NCBI GenBank assembly: GCA_001414485.1
Contig: LLEY01000002.1
Coordinates: 434,001 to 498,000 of the forward strand
Reading direction: 5' to 3'
DNA from: Calycina herbarum
Taxonomy: Eukaryota > Ascomycota > Leotiomycetes > Helotiales > Pezizellaceae
Length of the DNA stretch: 64,000 bases
Part shown: positions 34,844 through 45,378 of the stretch, in pieces
How positions within the stretch are numbered: the first letter of the stretch is position 1
How the letters are laid out: every line of letters starts with the position of its first letter
Made by a program: the position numbers and the translations under genes
The notes under the pieces: generated by a model
The model's database searches: none
Seen by the model: the letters and a program-made list of their open reading frames with translations, nothing else
Told to the model about the DNA's origin: nothing

Positions 34844-35391
34844 TATAGTTTTACCAAGAATACTATAACCACACCGCCGCTGACCAGGATCCATGATCGC
34901 TTAATTGGAGGAGGTATTATCCTTTGTGGCGACGTTGTATAACAGGCCACGCCCTGGCCGCCACAAGAGTAGTAATAGCATTTTAGCATTATAGTAGAAC
35001 CTGGATATCCACATTTAATCAATCTATGTGTTTAAAAGGCGAAAACAACTTAATAGTGGTGTCGCACATCAAGGGGTCTTATTATAGTGTAAAAGGAGGC
35101 TCTCTGTGAATTCAAGGTGTAGCGACGACGCGATAATAATTTTCGGATTTGATAGGTCAGGAGTGTTCAGGGGAGGTATATAAATGTAACTGAAATTAAA
35201 ATGGATAGAAACTTTAGAGCGTTCATAGAATTTATAACGCTTGAACTCGAAGTACCTACGATTTGTCTCGTTACAGGGGGCGTCTCGCTACGCAGGGACA
35301 GACGTTACACTTAACTCTCGTACTTAGCAAGTAGTAGTTTACTCCACACGTTTACAATTGAGTTTTAAGTAGTCACGTGTATCATCAAACA
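34844..35391. other. Unmutated intergenic region with dispersed repeat pieces
   Basis: Contains the partial reverse copy of the 30413-30790 unit (about 35070-35140) and, at 35260-35310, the reverse match to 26989-27038. A 70-codon minus-strand frame (34810-35022) lies across repeat material and has no family resemblance; I do not call it a gene. Confidence 0.45.
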
Positions 35392-35416
35392 TAGCCAATC
35401 AGAATGTATATAAGGA
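35392..35416 (+). promoter_or_regulatory. CCAAT and TATA boxes of a polymerase II promoter
   Basis: AGCCAATCAG at about 35392-35401 and GTATATAAGG at about 35407-35416, with a CACGTG E-box at about 35374. The spacing suits a start of transcription near 35440-35450. It could drive the small frame at 35511 or be the U3/R part of an LTR. Confidence 0.55.
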
Positions 35417-35510
35417 CAAAAATTTCGTGCTAATTTGAATAATCATTAGTCGACGACTAACTTATACACACATTTAATTATAGCATCCAGTAACAATAGT
35501 TGAATAACCG

Positions 35511-35747
35511 ATGAAGTTGATGCAAGGGTATGCCAAGGATGACCTGCATCATTGGCCTAAGGCTCCCACTTGCCACCAGTTGCCACCAGTAGCTACCACT
35601 TCCCACCAACAGCTACCACCTATCACCACTATCACCGCCTGCTACACCACCAATAGAGTGTCTCCTATCACCCGCCGCCTCCCTTACCCAATGCCATTAC
35701 CAGAGTCCTCACAGTCCCTAGAGGATATCATTTCATATCCAAAATGA
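35511..35747 (+). CDS. Small hypothetical protein, Pro/Thr/His-rich
   Basis: 78 codons from an ATG roughly 95 bp downstream of a good TATA box. The middle is low-complexity, built on CCACC words (CHQLPPVATTSHQQLPP), ending in a short acidic tail and TGA. No signal peptide, no membrane segment, no recognised domain. It could be the first exon or truncated start of a longer gene or of a retroelement gag. Low confidence that a protein is made. Confidence 0.3.
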   Translation: MKLMQGYAKDDLHHWPKAPTCHQLPPVATTSHQQLPPITTITACYTTNRVSPITRRLPYPMPLPESSQSLEDIISYPK

Positions 35748-35925
35748 GTATTCAAAACTAGTAAATACTCGTCAATCAATAGCATTCCTTGGTAGCAGAC
35801 GCGCCCGCGCATGAGGAAGCATTAGCGGATGCACGTTCATGTCGAAAAAAAGATGCGCCCTACCCCGCCAAAGACGGGTCGTCAAGCCAAGCCAGCCAGG
35901 TACCCACTCTGTCGATACTTGGTGG

Positions 35926-37199
35926 TAGGGATAAATAATTGTACCCCCTGCACTTCTAACGCCACGACGCCACAAATTGCTAATCAACGCTGCTTTATTA
36001 CTACCTAATACTTGGTATGCCATCCTTCTGCTTTAATAACTGCTCTACAGCGTGCTGGTATACTTCTAATTAACTCTTTAATTTACGTGTATATAATACT
36101 ATCCTAAGCTTCTAAAACTGTCTTCTTAAGTCGTAGGTAGGACCGGTGGATTTGAGAGTCTTTTTCTTAGATATAGTCCTTTATTAAGTTCTAAAGAGTC
36201 TTAATTAGATTAAGATTAAGAGACTTTATAAGCCAGAAGATAGGTTTAATCTCTATAGCTTTTAGCGCCTTAATTATTACTTTTACAGAGTACTCTAAGG
36301 TATTATCTTATATATAAGTAAGACCTCTATATAAGATATAGTTTTAAACAACTAGAGTAACTCTTTCTAGATACGATTTCGACGTAATTATTCTCTAATC
36401 CTTCTTCTAAAAGATACTAAGCTCTTTCCTATATAGGCCTGAAATATAACCTTAAAATATCTATCTAATTTTACGTTAAACTTTAGATTCTATATAGTTA
36501 TAGTATAGCTCTTCTCTAGGCCTTCTTATAACCTTTATCTTTTTATACTTTCTTAGTAGTATCTACGATTTATTACTCTAAAAGATATATACCTAATCTT
36601 CTCAGGTCTAGAATATATACTCCTAAGCCTATATAAGTCGAATAGCTATATATTTTACTATAAGGTCTAGCTTTTTAAGAGTAGAACGCCGAGCGAAGCT
36701 CTTAAGTTTAAATATAGTTTTAATAGTATAAATATAACAGTCCTATCTAAAGATTACTAGAATCTTATACTATAGTGTTCTTCTATTCTTTATAGATATA
36801 TAAACCTATTTAATTAGCTGCTTTCTCTCTATAAGACTAAGGAATAGCCGCCGGCTAGAACGCTTCTTTTAAGACGTAATACGATAAACTAACGCGTACT
36901 TAATCTATCGTTCTATAAGATTAAGCTATAAGGCTATCTAAGACTTAGTTCAGTCTATATTAAAAAATAAGGTCTGTATTTTAAGACAGTCGTCGTAAGT
37001 ATAGTAGTATCGTACTTTAGAAGTAGAGACTAAATCTATAATTAATTATTACTTAAGTCTTAGTTGTATAGTAGTATATATTATAGTAACTAAAGTAAAA
37101 GCAGCGTAATAGAGACTATTTAAGTGATTAGTAGAAAGCCTAGTAGGTACGAGAAGGTACTAGAAGTATTATAGTAGAGAGTATAATTATTTATCTCTA
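35926..37199 (-). mobile_element. Tc1/mariner-type transposon, mostly RIP-mutated
   Basis: About 1.27 kb, the usual size, with terminal inverted repeats TAGGGATAAATAATTGTACC at 35926 and its mutated reverse complement ending at 37199. The exact ends are uncertain by a few bases, as flanking bases can be aligned too. The first ~100 bp (left end) are unmutated, while from about 36025 onwards every legible codon shows RIP. Confidence 0.82.
36010..37150 (-). pseudogene. Tc1/mariner transposase, RIP-inactivated
   Basis: Read on the minus strand, the end of the DDE domain is clear: SLNLNLIKTL-stop-NLIKDYI near 36185-36235 (family SPDLNPIE.LWN.IKDYI), then QIHRSYLRLKK near 36130-36165. The C-terminus AVIKAEGWHTKY-like sequence sits at about 36010-36040 just before the stop. 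The N-terminal paired-type DNA-binding part lies further right and is too mutated to delimit. Cut-and-paste transposase, dead. Confidence 0.85.
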
Positions 37200-38157
37200 C
37201 TACTAGTAATTTATATCGTCCTATAAATTATATATACTGAATTAACTCATCTCTATATACGGTTTAGCTTAGTATAGTAAACACCTTTCTTTATAATACC
37301 TTAAAATACAGAGACGATAGAGTTGTTCGAAGATCTGAAAGTTAATTCGCAGCTTTAGCATCTCTAGTATATAATTCTACGACAGTTAAATCGATACTAA
37401 AGATTAACTATAAGCGGAAAAGAGATAACGAGAGCTACTACTACATTAGAGGTTACAGCTTATAGCAACTGTTCTAATAGATTTCGAAAGCTATATCTAC
37501 GTTCTAAAGTTTTAAAAGGCTCTTGAAATATTCCGACGTACTTAGTAGCCTTAGAGGATTTAGCACAGCTTTATATTACTTTTGAGATCTTTGCCGAAGA
37601 AGATAAAGATCCTATTAAGCGAGAAGAGTCTCGGGATCGAGGCTAGTAATTAGTAAGAGACTTGGTTAGAATAGAATAAGAGAGAGATATACTAGAAGTA
37701 GAATATAAAATATTAGCTCTCTTAATAGTAGACTATCCTTAGTAGAGAGACTAGGTATTTTAGAATATATTTATACTTAGCTTTGAATTTTAAGACGCCT
37801 CTTCTACTAGCTATATAACAGAATTAAATTAAATTAACATAGGACTACCTCTCTATTTTATAAACTATATAATTTTATACTACACTTTCTTATCTCCGAC
37901 GTTATTATCGGGATATTTAAATACATTTAGAGTTATTACTTTATACTTTATATGTTTAATAGTATTAGAATAGTAACCCTAGTGTAAATGAATTATATAT
38001 CTAAATAAATTAGCGTAGTATACTAGAACCTTGTAATTATTAGAATCTTATGAATTTTTTCCTACTTTACTACTTTAAAATATAATAAAACTACTATAAT
38101 ATATTAAATTAATTAAAACTACTTAGAATCTAATAAACTAGATATATCTACAACTTC
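37200..38157. other. RIP-degraded DNA with an unidentified coding relic
   Basis: On the plus strand about 37370-37810 a frame with RIP-type stops reads, among others, EIFAEEDKDPIKREESRDRG and further hydrophilic sequence. I do not recognise it. 37849-37895 repeats the 53-bp sequence found at 23195-23247. The rest is A/T-rich without features. Confidence 0.4.
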
Positions 38158-39800
38158 TTAACACGTTCGTATATTATAACTAGTTTTTCTATAAGTGCTA
38201 TAACGTTACTAAGTCGTTTGTCCTTTATCTTCTCTATTCTTCCTAGAGCGCTTATTACGTCGAACCTGCTCCTTTGTATTCTTCTAGGCTAATCCGTCCT
38301 ATATATCCTCTATAGTAAGTATACCTCCTTCTTAGACACAGGTATTTTTAGCTCTCCAGCGTTTACTAAGAGCTTTATTTACTATTCAAAGTATATAGAC
38401 CTTAGCTAATAAGAGAGTTATCTTATAAGCTAATCGCTCTATACCTTTTACTAACAAAGCGATTATCTAGAAAATAGGTATTAGCGAGCTTCCTTAGTAA
38501 CGAGTAATATAATCCTTAATAAGAGTTAATTACAAAAGAGCTTTAGAAGGGTTATAATAAGTCTAGAAGACCTAAGAGGTAGCGTCGGCAGAGAGGGGTC
38601 TAGTAGGTATAAGAGTTTATAACTTGATATTAAGCTTTAAGATCATAGTCTAGGGTTCTAGAGATACTAGACCAGCTCTATAGAACCCAGCTTTAGCGTT
38701 TTAGGTTGTTATTAACTAGTTATAGACTATATAAAACGTAAGAAAGAACTCGACCTTAGTAATATAGTTTATATAAGCCTTAATAAAGGTCTCGATTTAA
38801 CGTCTATATATACGTTTAAGAATACTAAAACACCTAACGTCGAGTAGCTAGGTTAGATAAGACGAATAAGGAGGTAGGCAAAGAGTAATAATATTATATA
38901 ACTTATAATACTCTTAGAATACTACTAATTCATAACTCTTTTATCTATCTAGAACTAATATTCGATATAGCTCTGTTATATAACTACGAGTATACTTATC
39001 GAAGTATTCTAGCTATTCTAAGCCTATCTTATTATTAGTCTATCTATTACTAGTTAGTTTAATAACCTAGTTATTAGAAAGACCGCTCTTAGTATACTAA
39101 CTAGTAAGGTGATTTTTCTCTTAAACTACTAAGAATAGAGAGATACTTAAACCCTCTCTATTAATATAGACAATTGCTATAGTCTATTCCCGATTACCTA
39201 GCTAGACAGCCTTACCTCTGCTACGTCGATCAGCGCGTATAACAACTATTCTAGAGCAGATAACACCTATTATAAAACCAGTCTCGTTAAAGTTATAGAA
39301 ATCGTAGTCTTAGATCCTATATTTCGCCTATATATTCTCTACTAGTCGAAACCATACGCTAATTAGCTTAGGATCTTCGTATAAAGCTCTTTAGAAATTA
39401 TAAACGCGATTAAAACGTGTCTTTAGTTCTAGACGTCGTTGTATAAATCGTTATACCTAGTTCTTTCTAACGCGTTATCCTCTATATAACTCGAGTATAT
39501 AATTTACTATATCTTCTATACTACCTAGCCAGGGTGTAAATCCTCTTATATCTAGATTAAGTATATTTTAAATAATCACCTTCTCTTCTATTATAGTTAT
39601 TTTATGATTTACTAGCCGGCGTTCGCTAAGAGTAGTTCGACTAGCTATTCTATTAGTAAGTGTAGAATAAGAGACTCTATATAACTTCGTAGCTTTACTA
39701 CGGTTTATTCGTTTAGATAATTAAATAGCTTCGATAACTAGAATAATTCAAGCTTCTTAGGTTTAAGATTCTATTAGATAGTTGTTAAGAAAACGCGTAT
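38158..39800 (-). pseudogene. Pogo/Tan1-type transposase, full length, RIP-inactivated
   Basis: The minus strand, read through TAG/TAA, gives a psq-type helix-turn-helix near 39680-39730 (AAKLYRVSYSTLTNRI-like) and a Tc5 helix-turn-helix near 39440-39470 (VQRFIQRRLELKTRF). The DDE core has NFNETGFIIG near 39270-39300 and a LVLDR-stop-KSYEL second motif near 38950. PPYSSYLTQPLDVRCF near 38840-38890 is followed by ILKRIYRRQIETFI. The C-terminus ends in a Cys-containing motif (CSTYRKTSYNIRTC) before TAG 38158-38160. Distinct in sequence from the Fot1 family at 1580 and from the pogo relic at 27490. Terminal repeats not delimited. Confidence 0.88.
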
Positions 39801-41799
39801 TAAAGTTAGAAGTAGTAGAGTAGAGAAAAAATTCACGAGGTTCTAATAATTACAAGGTCCTGGTATACTACGTTAGTAGCTTTTACTAAATAGTTTCAGA
39901 TATTTTCTAAGCTAATAATAGAAAAATAGTTATCTAATTTAAACAAACCTCGTACCTAGGCTGAATAATCCTGAATCAAGTAAGGCACCTAAGTTACTTT
40001 TAATAGTAGAAGTTAACAGAGACGCCGGGCTTATAATTAATCCGTTCTAGTTCCTTATTATGTTATTAATCTACTTAGTTATATATATAAATATCTCTAC
40101 GTTTTATTTCTTAGACGTTATAAAGTCTGATATTTTAGCTAGATCTACTATCGCGATTTAGTCGACGTATAGTCTTCTTAATCTAAATTAATTAACTAGC
40201 GTATATTTATCCTTATCTCAAGCTACGAAGCTTTGCTTATATTAGATACCTAAGCGTAGGAACGAATTAACTATAAGCTCGGCGTCTTCTTAAATCCTCG
40301 TTTCTTAACAGAGTAACTTACGTTAAGTATATACTCTTCTATCGTCGACGTACTTTCTTACTATAGTAGTGATTTAGGTATCTAAGCTTATTCTATGTTA
40401 TTTCTTAAGCCGAACTCTCGTTACCTCCTTCTTAACCGCTAACAAGTTTAAGTAATATCTAAATAGTCTATAATACTAGTAGAGTCTTAATAGTATAGAG
40501 TATTAGCACTGTATTTTATAAAGTTAAGATTCTAGACAAGTATATAATACGAGAGTATTATATTAGATTATATTTGTAAAAGTTATTATCGATTATATAT
40601 AATTAGAAAGACTATGTTAAAAGAGTATATATATAAATTAATATTCTTATACTTAGCTTCCTCCTCGTTCTAAAGATAAAGATTAAGATAAAAGGCTTAC
40701 GTTATAATTAAGAGGAAGTATAAAGAGGTAATTAGAATTTAAAAGAGTAGATTATAGCAGAGATAAAATTCTTTATAGTACTGCTTCGGATTTCTTTAAA
40801 TAGTACTAGCTTCTCTTTCAAAGCTAAAGTATACGCTATATCTAAAATATTCTAGATCTAATAACTATTAACTAAGGAGAATAGAGATATACTATATATA
40901 ATCCTTATCTGCTACCTCGTGCTAGGTTGCTCCTCGAAGAATCTTCTCTATAGCTAAGTCTATAAGATTATCTGATTTCTTAACAGTTTACTAGAGGATC
41001 CTAGTAATCGATAGGTCTATAGATAGCTTATTAGAATAAGTCTCTCCAGGGTTTTTATTAACTTTAGATAACTCTAGCTGCTTCGGCTTCTTAGATAAAG
41101 ACTGATTTAGGAATTTAGACAGGCTTGTTATCTCTATTAAAGCTATTATAAAAGTAGAGAGTTAGAAAATAACTCTGATAAGATATATAGAAGTGTAAAG
41201 CTTTAGAAGATATTTAAAGAATTAGAAGAAATAGAAAGATAAATAGTTAAACTTAAAGAGAAATTCACACCTTTATATATATTATTAAGTTAGGAATTTA
41301 TATATATATACTAGTAAATAATTTATATATTAGCTTTATATTTAATAGTATTATAAAACTTTAATATACTAATAGCCTTTTTAATTTATTATATATAAAA
41401 TACAGGGTAAAGAGAGACGTAATAGTAGAGAATTAATATAATCTCTTCGTTCTTATTTTAGAGAAATCAAGCCTTAGAATATCTTAGTTAATAAAAACAG
41501 ATCTGTAAAGATAGTAATTAGTAGAATACTTAATACTATAGAAATCAGGTAAGAAATATTCGATTCTAATTTATAAGAGATTAATAAGGCAAGAGTGACT
41601 TACGCCTACTAACAAGGTCTCTACCGCCTGCCGTAGTAACTAATAAGTTATATAATATACTAAGATAACGCTACTTTTTCCTAAGAGAGTATATAGCCTA
41701 GATAATAGAGATATAGTCGAGTAGAACTTGCTTTTAAGTCGTAATAATAGTACTTTTATAAGATATTATAAGTTAGGCTTTCTCTATTCAGATTTACTA
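39801..41799. other. RIP-degraded DNA, no recognised gene
   Basis: TpA-rich throughout. Short charged reading-frame traces on both strands (minus strand 40080-40460) cannot be assigned. About 41270-41400 is very A/T-rich with TATATA runs. Confidence 0.4.
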
Positions 41800-43190
41800 T
41801 ACTAACTATAAGTCCTACTAAGTACTAGTCTATTTCCCTAGCTATCGTATATAAGGAGATTTATTTTACTAATATATTACCTTCTACTAACCCTGCTAAC
41901 AAGTCTTTAACCTCTTATACACGAACCTTAAACCGAGAACAAAGGTTTTTAAAGCTCTGAAATAGTAAATAGATAACGGAGATAAATATTATCTAGCTTA
42001 GACGTAGTAGAAAAAGTTATAAACTCTACTTAAGTAAGCCTTAATTACGAGATTAATAAGCTACGACGTAAAGAGAAGCTAGTAGTAGAGAAGAAAACCT
42101 TAGAGAGATTGAAATAGATATCTAAGACACTTGAAATTACTTAGGAGTTTAAGAAGGTATTATTTATACAAAGTCTCAACGTATAATTATATTAACTAAC
42201 GACTTTAGAATGTTAACCTTCCGTCTCTTAATAGCTTCGAAATCGCTACGAATAGTACTATAAAGGAGAATATTAAATAGACTAGTCTAGTAGTATACTT
42301 AGATATCTTACTAGATCTCTTAGAATACGTAAGCTCTGCTTCGAGAGGTAGTGTTATTAGAATACTAGTACTAGGTATACTTTAGCTTCCTGAAATTAGC
42401 AATAGCAGTAGTAAAGAGATTATAAGTAGCTTAGTCGCGTATTTCCGTAATTCTAATCCTATTGTTTATCGGTTATATAGAGAAGAACGAGGTATCTTGT
42501 TTTATATTAGCGTCTGATCTATAAGAGCGTATTTAATAAGACAAATATTAATAGTATCTAGCGTCGACAGACCTTTATTAAACCTTTATTATTACTCTAG
42601 TAGAACTAAGCTCTACGTTTGTTAATTTGAGTTAGGTTCTTAGGAGTTTAGTAACTAGTCTAACGTATCTAAAAGACCTATTATGTTTAGATTAATCATT
42701 TACTAGCCTGCCTCTGAGTCTAGAGAGTTTAGCAGCTGGTCTAACGTATCTAAAAGACTTATCAGGTATAGATTAATCATTTGCTAGCTCGCTCCTAAGT
42801 CTAGAGAGTTTGGTAGATAGTCTAACGTATCTAAAAGACTTATTATATTTAGATTAATTATTTACTAGCCTGCCCCTAAGTCTAGAGGGTTTAGCAGATA
42901 GTCTAACATATCTAAAAGACCTATTATGTTTAGATTAATTATTTGCTAGCCTGCCTCTAAGTCTAGAGAGTTTAGTAGCTAGTCTAACGTATCTAAAAGA
43001 TCTATTATATTTAGATTAATTATTTGCTAGTCTGCCTCTGAATCTAGAGAGTTTAGTAGATAGTCTAACGTATTTAAAAGACCTATTATATTTAGATTAA
43101 TTATTTGCTAGCCCGCCCCCGAGTCTAGAGAGTCTAGTAGCTAGTCTAATATATTTAAAGAGCTTAACTTCTATAATTGATTTATATTAT
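41800..43190 (+). pseudogene. Relic of an unidentified protein gene ending in a 27-codon repeat
   Basis: A plus-strand frame with RIP-type stops (for example SFEIATNSTIKENIK near 42235 and LYREERGILFYISV near 42475) runs directly into a tandem array of period 81 bp. Two frames of the array stay nearly open. In one of them a repeat copy keeps TGG where others have TAG, which favours it. No known domain is seen. The array is described separately. Confidence 0.4.
42618..43170 (+). repeat. Tandem repeat, period 81 bp, seven units
   Basis: The landmark TAACGTATCTAAAAG (or a one-base variant) begins at 42661, 42742, 42823, 42904, 42985, 43066 and 43147, an exact spacing of 81 bp, that is 27 codons. 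Units differ by substitutions, mostly C/T and G/A; no insertions or deletions. Confidence 0.93.
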
Positions 43191-45378
43191 TTAATATAAG
43201 AGTATTATTAGGAATTTCTACAGCGGAAGTATAAGTTATAACTTTACTTAAAAGGTTTAAGCCTATAGAGATAGAGGTGTAATTAATTAGATACTAGTTA
43301 TAAATACTATTATAAATAAAAGGCAACTTACTAGTTCTCTTATAGAGGCTGAAAGATGTTTAGTTAGACGTATAAGATATATAAGCGCGATATAACGTCT
43401 GTTTACACTTATTATTATTAATAACAGCGTAGCTACTACGTCTCTTTTTTAAAGAGATATCTATGTTATTAATATTTACTCTAGAGTACTAGGTTATACT
43501 ATACTAGGATCGTATTTCATCGGCAAGTTTCTATATATCAACGTGCTTCTTAACTTATTTGATTAATAAACTACGACTTAAAAGAAGTTTAGATAAGCTC
43601 TACTCGTAGATAAGAAGGCCTTCGACAATAGTACGTACTACGATACTATTTAATAATATAGTACGTTTCTTAAGTTTAGAAAGTTAAGTCTTTCTATACT
43701 TAAGAACTAATTTGATATTATCCTTATTTATTTTCACCTCCTATCTATGTTAAAAATTTAATATTAGTTATTTATAATAGAATAGAGTAGGTAACAGCTT
43801 ATAGTAAGCTTATACTAGGCTCTATTTCAAGAAGAGAACCTAGACCTGCTTAACCTAGAATATATAAGTAGTTCCTATCTTTCTTCTAATCTACCTTTAA
43901 GTCTTCTAACATAGTTCTAGAGACATTAGTAAGCTGCTTAAAGGCAGCGGTTTTCTAGTACTAACCTCTTCTAATATTTCAGTCTTCTAAGTTTCTCAGC
44001 GTCTTACAAAGATAATTAATATTATAATTAACGAATATAAGAGTAAGACAAGTAGTATAATCATATTTAGTAACACGTAGTAGTATCTTCCTACGACCTC
44101 GTTATAATTAGTAAAATCTCCTTAGCCTATCTTTAGAACCTTTAAATATCCTATCTTAAGAAGACTACAGCTTTTTATATAACTCTAGAGAAAGAGTTTT
44201 AGCTTCTACGAAGCCTTAAACAGCTCGGACTAAATATTATATTTAAACTAGATCGTTACCTAGAATAATCGTCTAAAAGTAATTTATAATACAGGTCTCT
44301 AAATCTAATAAGGAAGTAACAGTAGTAGGTTATAGTTTAGCGATAAAAATAAATAAGCTAGGAGTATACTTAGTATTAGAGGCTATAGACATAGTTATAT
44401 CAGGCCTAGACTTAGAAGAGAATTATAAGGTACTATATAATAAAGAGCTTATTAGAAAAGAGATATCGTCTATATTATCTAATATAAGAGACTTTAATAG
44501 TATAATACCTAAGCTTAGGTGTCGGTATTTATTAAGAATAATAATCTTATAAACTTATAAGATAAGCTACTAGTATTTTTTCCACAGTTCCTCGTCTCTA
44601 AAACTCTATAAAGCAGAACTCTAGTGCCTATTTCGTAGTTAGCTTACCTTAAGATTGCTTTAGAATAGTAATTAATTCGTTATCTTTAAGTTAGTAATAT
44701 CGTTTAGTAATAATTTAGCTAAGATACTAATGAGAATGTCTATAACATAACTTCTAAGAGGAGTATAACCGCTTAACTAATAATTAACTTCTATAGAATA
44801 TACTACTTTCTATACCAGAGTTTATAGAAGGAAGTAGACTAAGATTTAAGTTAACTTATTAACTTAAATTTACAGCCCCTAGTTATTGTCGGCTTTTTAC
44901 TACACCTCTATATATATATTAGCAGCTACGCGTCTACTAATAATTTACTAATTAGAGTATATTTTAATCCTAGTATTAACTAGGTAGAGCTAATAAAAGG
45001 CCCTAGTAATCTATATCGCTAGGTAATCGCTCTCTTATATTTCTTATCTAATATTTCCTTTTCTTATATTAGCTAAATATTCTCTTTTCTATTAAGCGTA
45101 AGATTCGGATTTTTAAATTCCTTTAGTTCCTAGTTTTCCTACTAGTTATATATACTATAATCAATCTATATACAACCTAGGAGGGACGTTAATACTATTA
45201 GGCCTATGTTATAACTTATATTTATTTATAGACCTTTAATCTTCTTTCGTATATTCCTGCTTAAACGCGGGGGTCGAGTATAGTATATAAGTAAATAGCT
45301 ATATAACGAAGTAACCTACTATATACGCTCTCTTTATTTCTTATTACTTACCGCTGCTATACTACGCTTATTTCTTAA
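43191..45378. other. RIP-degraded DNA, no recognised gene
   Basis: No domain recognised. Between about 45200 and 45378 the sequence has a TATA-rich segment preceding the next relic's first ATG. Confidence 0.4.

Noticed and set aside
34810..35022. 70-codon minus-strand frame with hydrophobic stretch
   Set aside because: Starts inside the 74-bp repeat, overlaps dispersed repeat pieces and lacks a promoter or similarity.
42618..43170. Regular repeat spacing, CRISPR-like at first sight
   Set aside because: Units are repeated over their whole 81 bp, with no unique spacers, in a eukaryotic genome.
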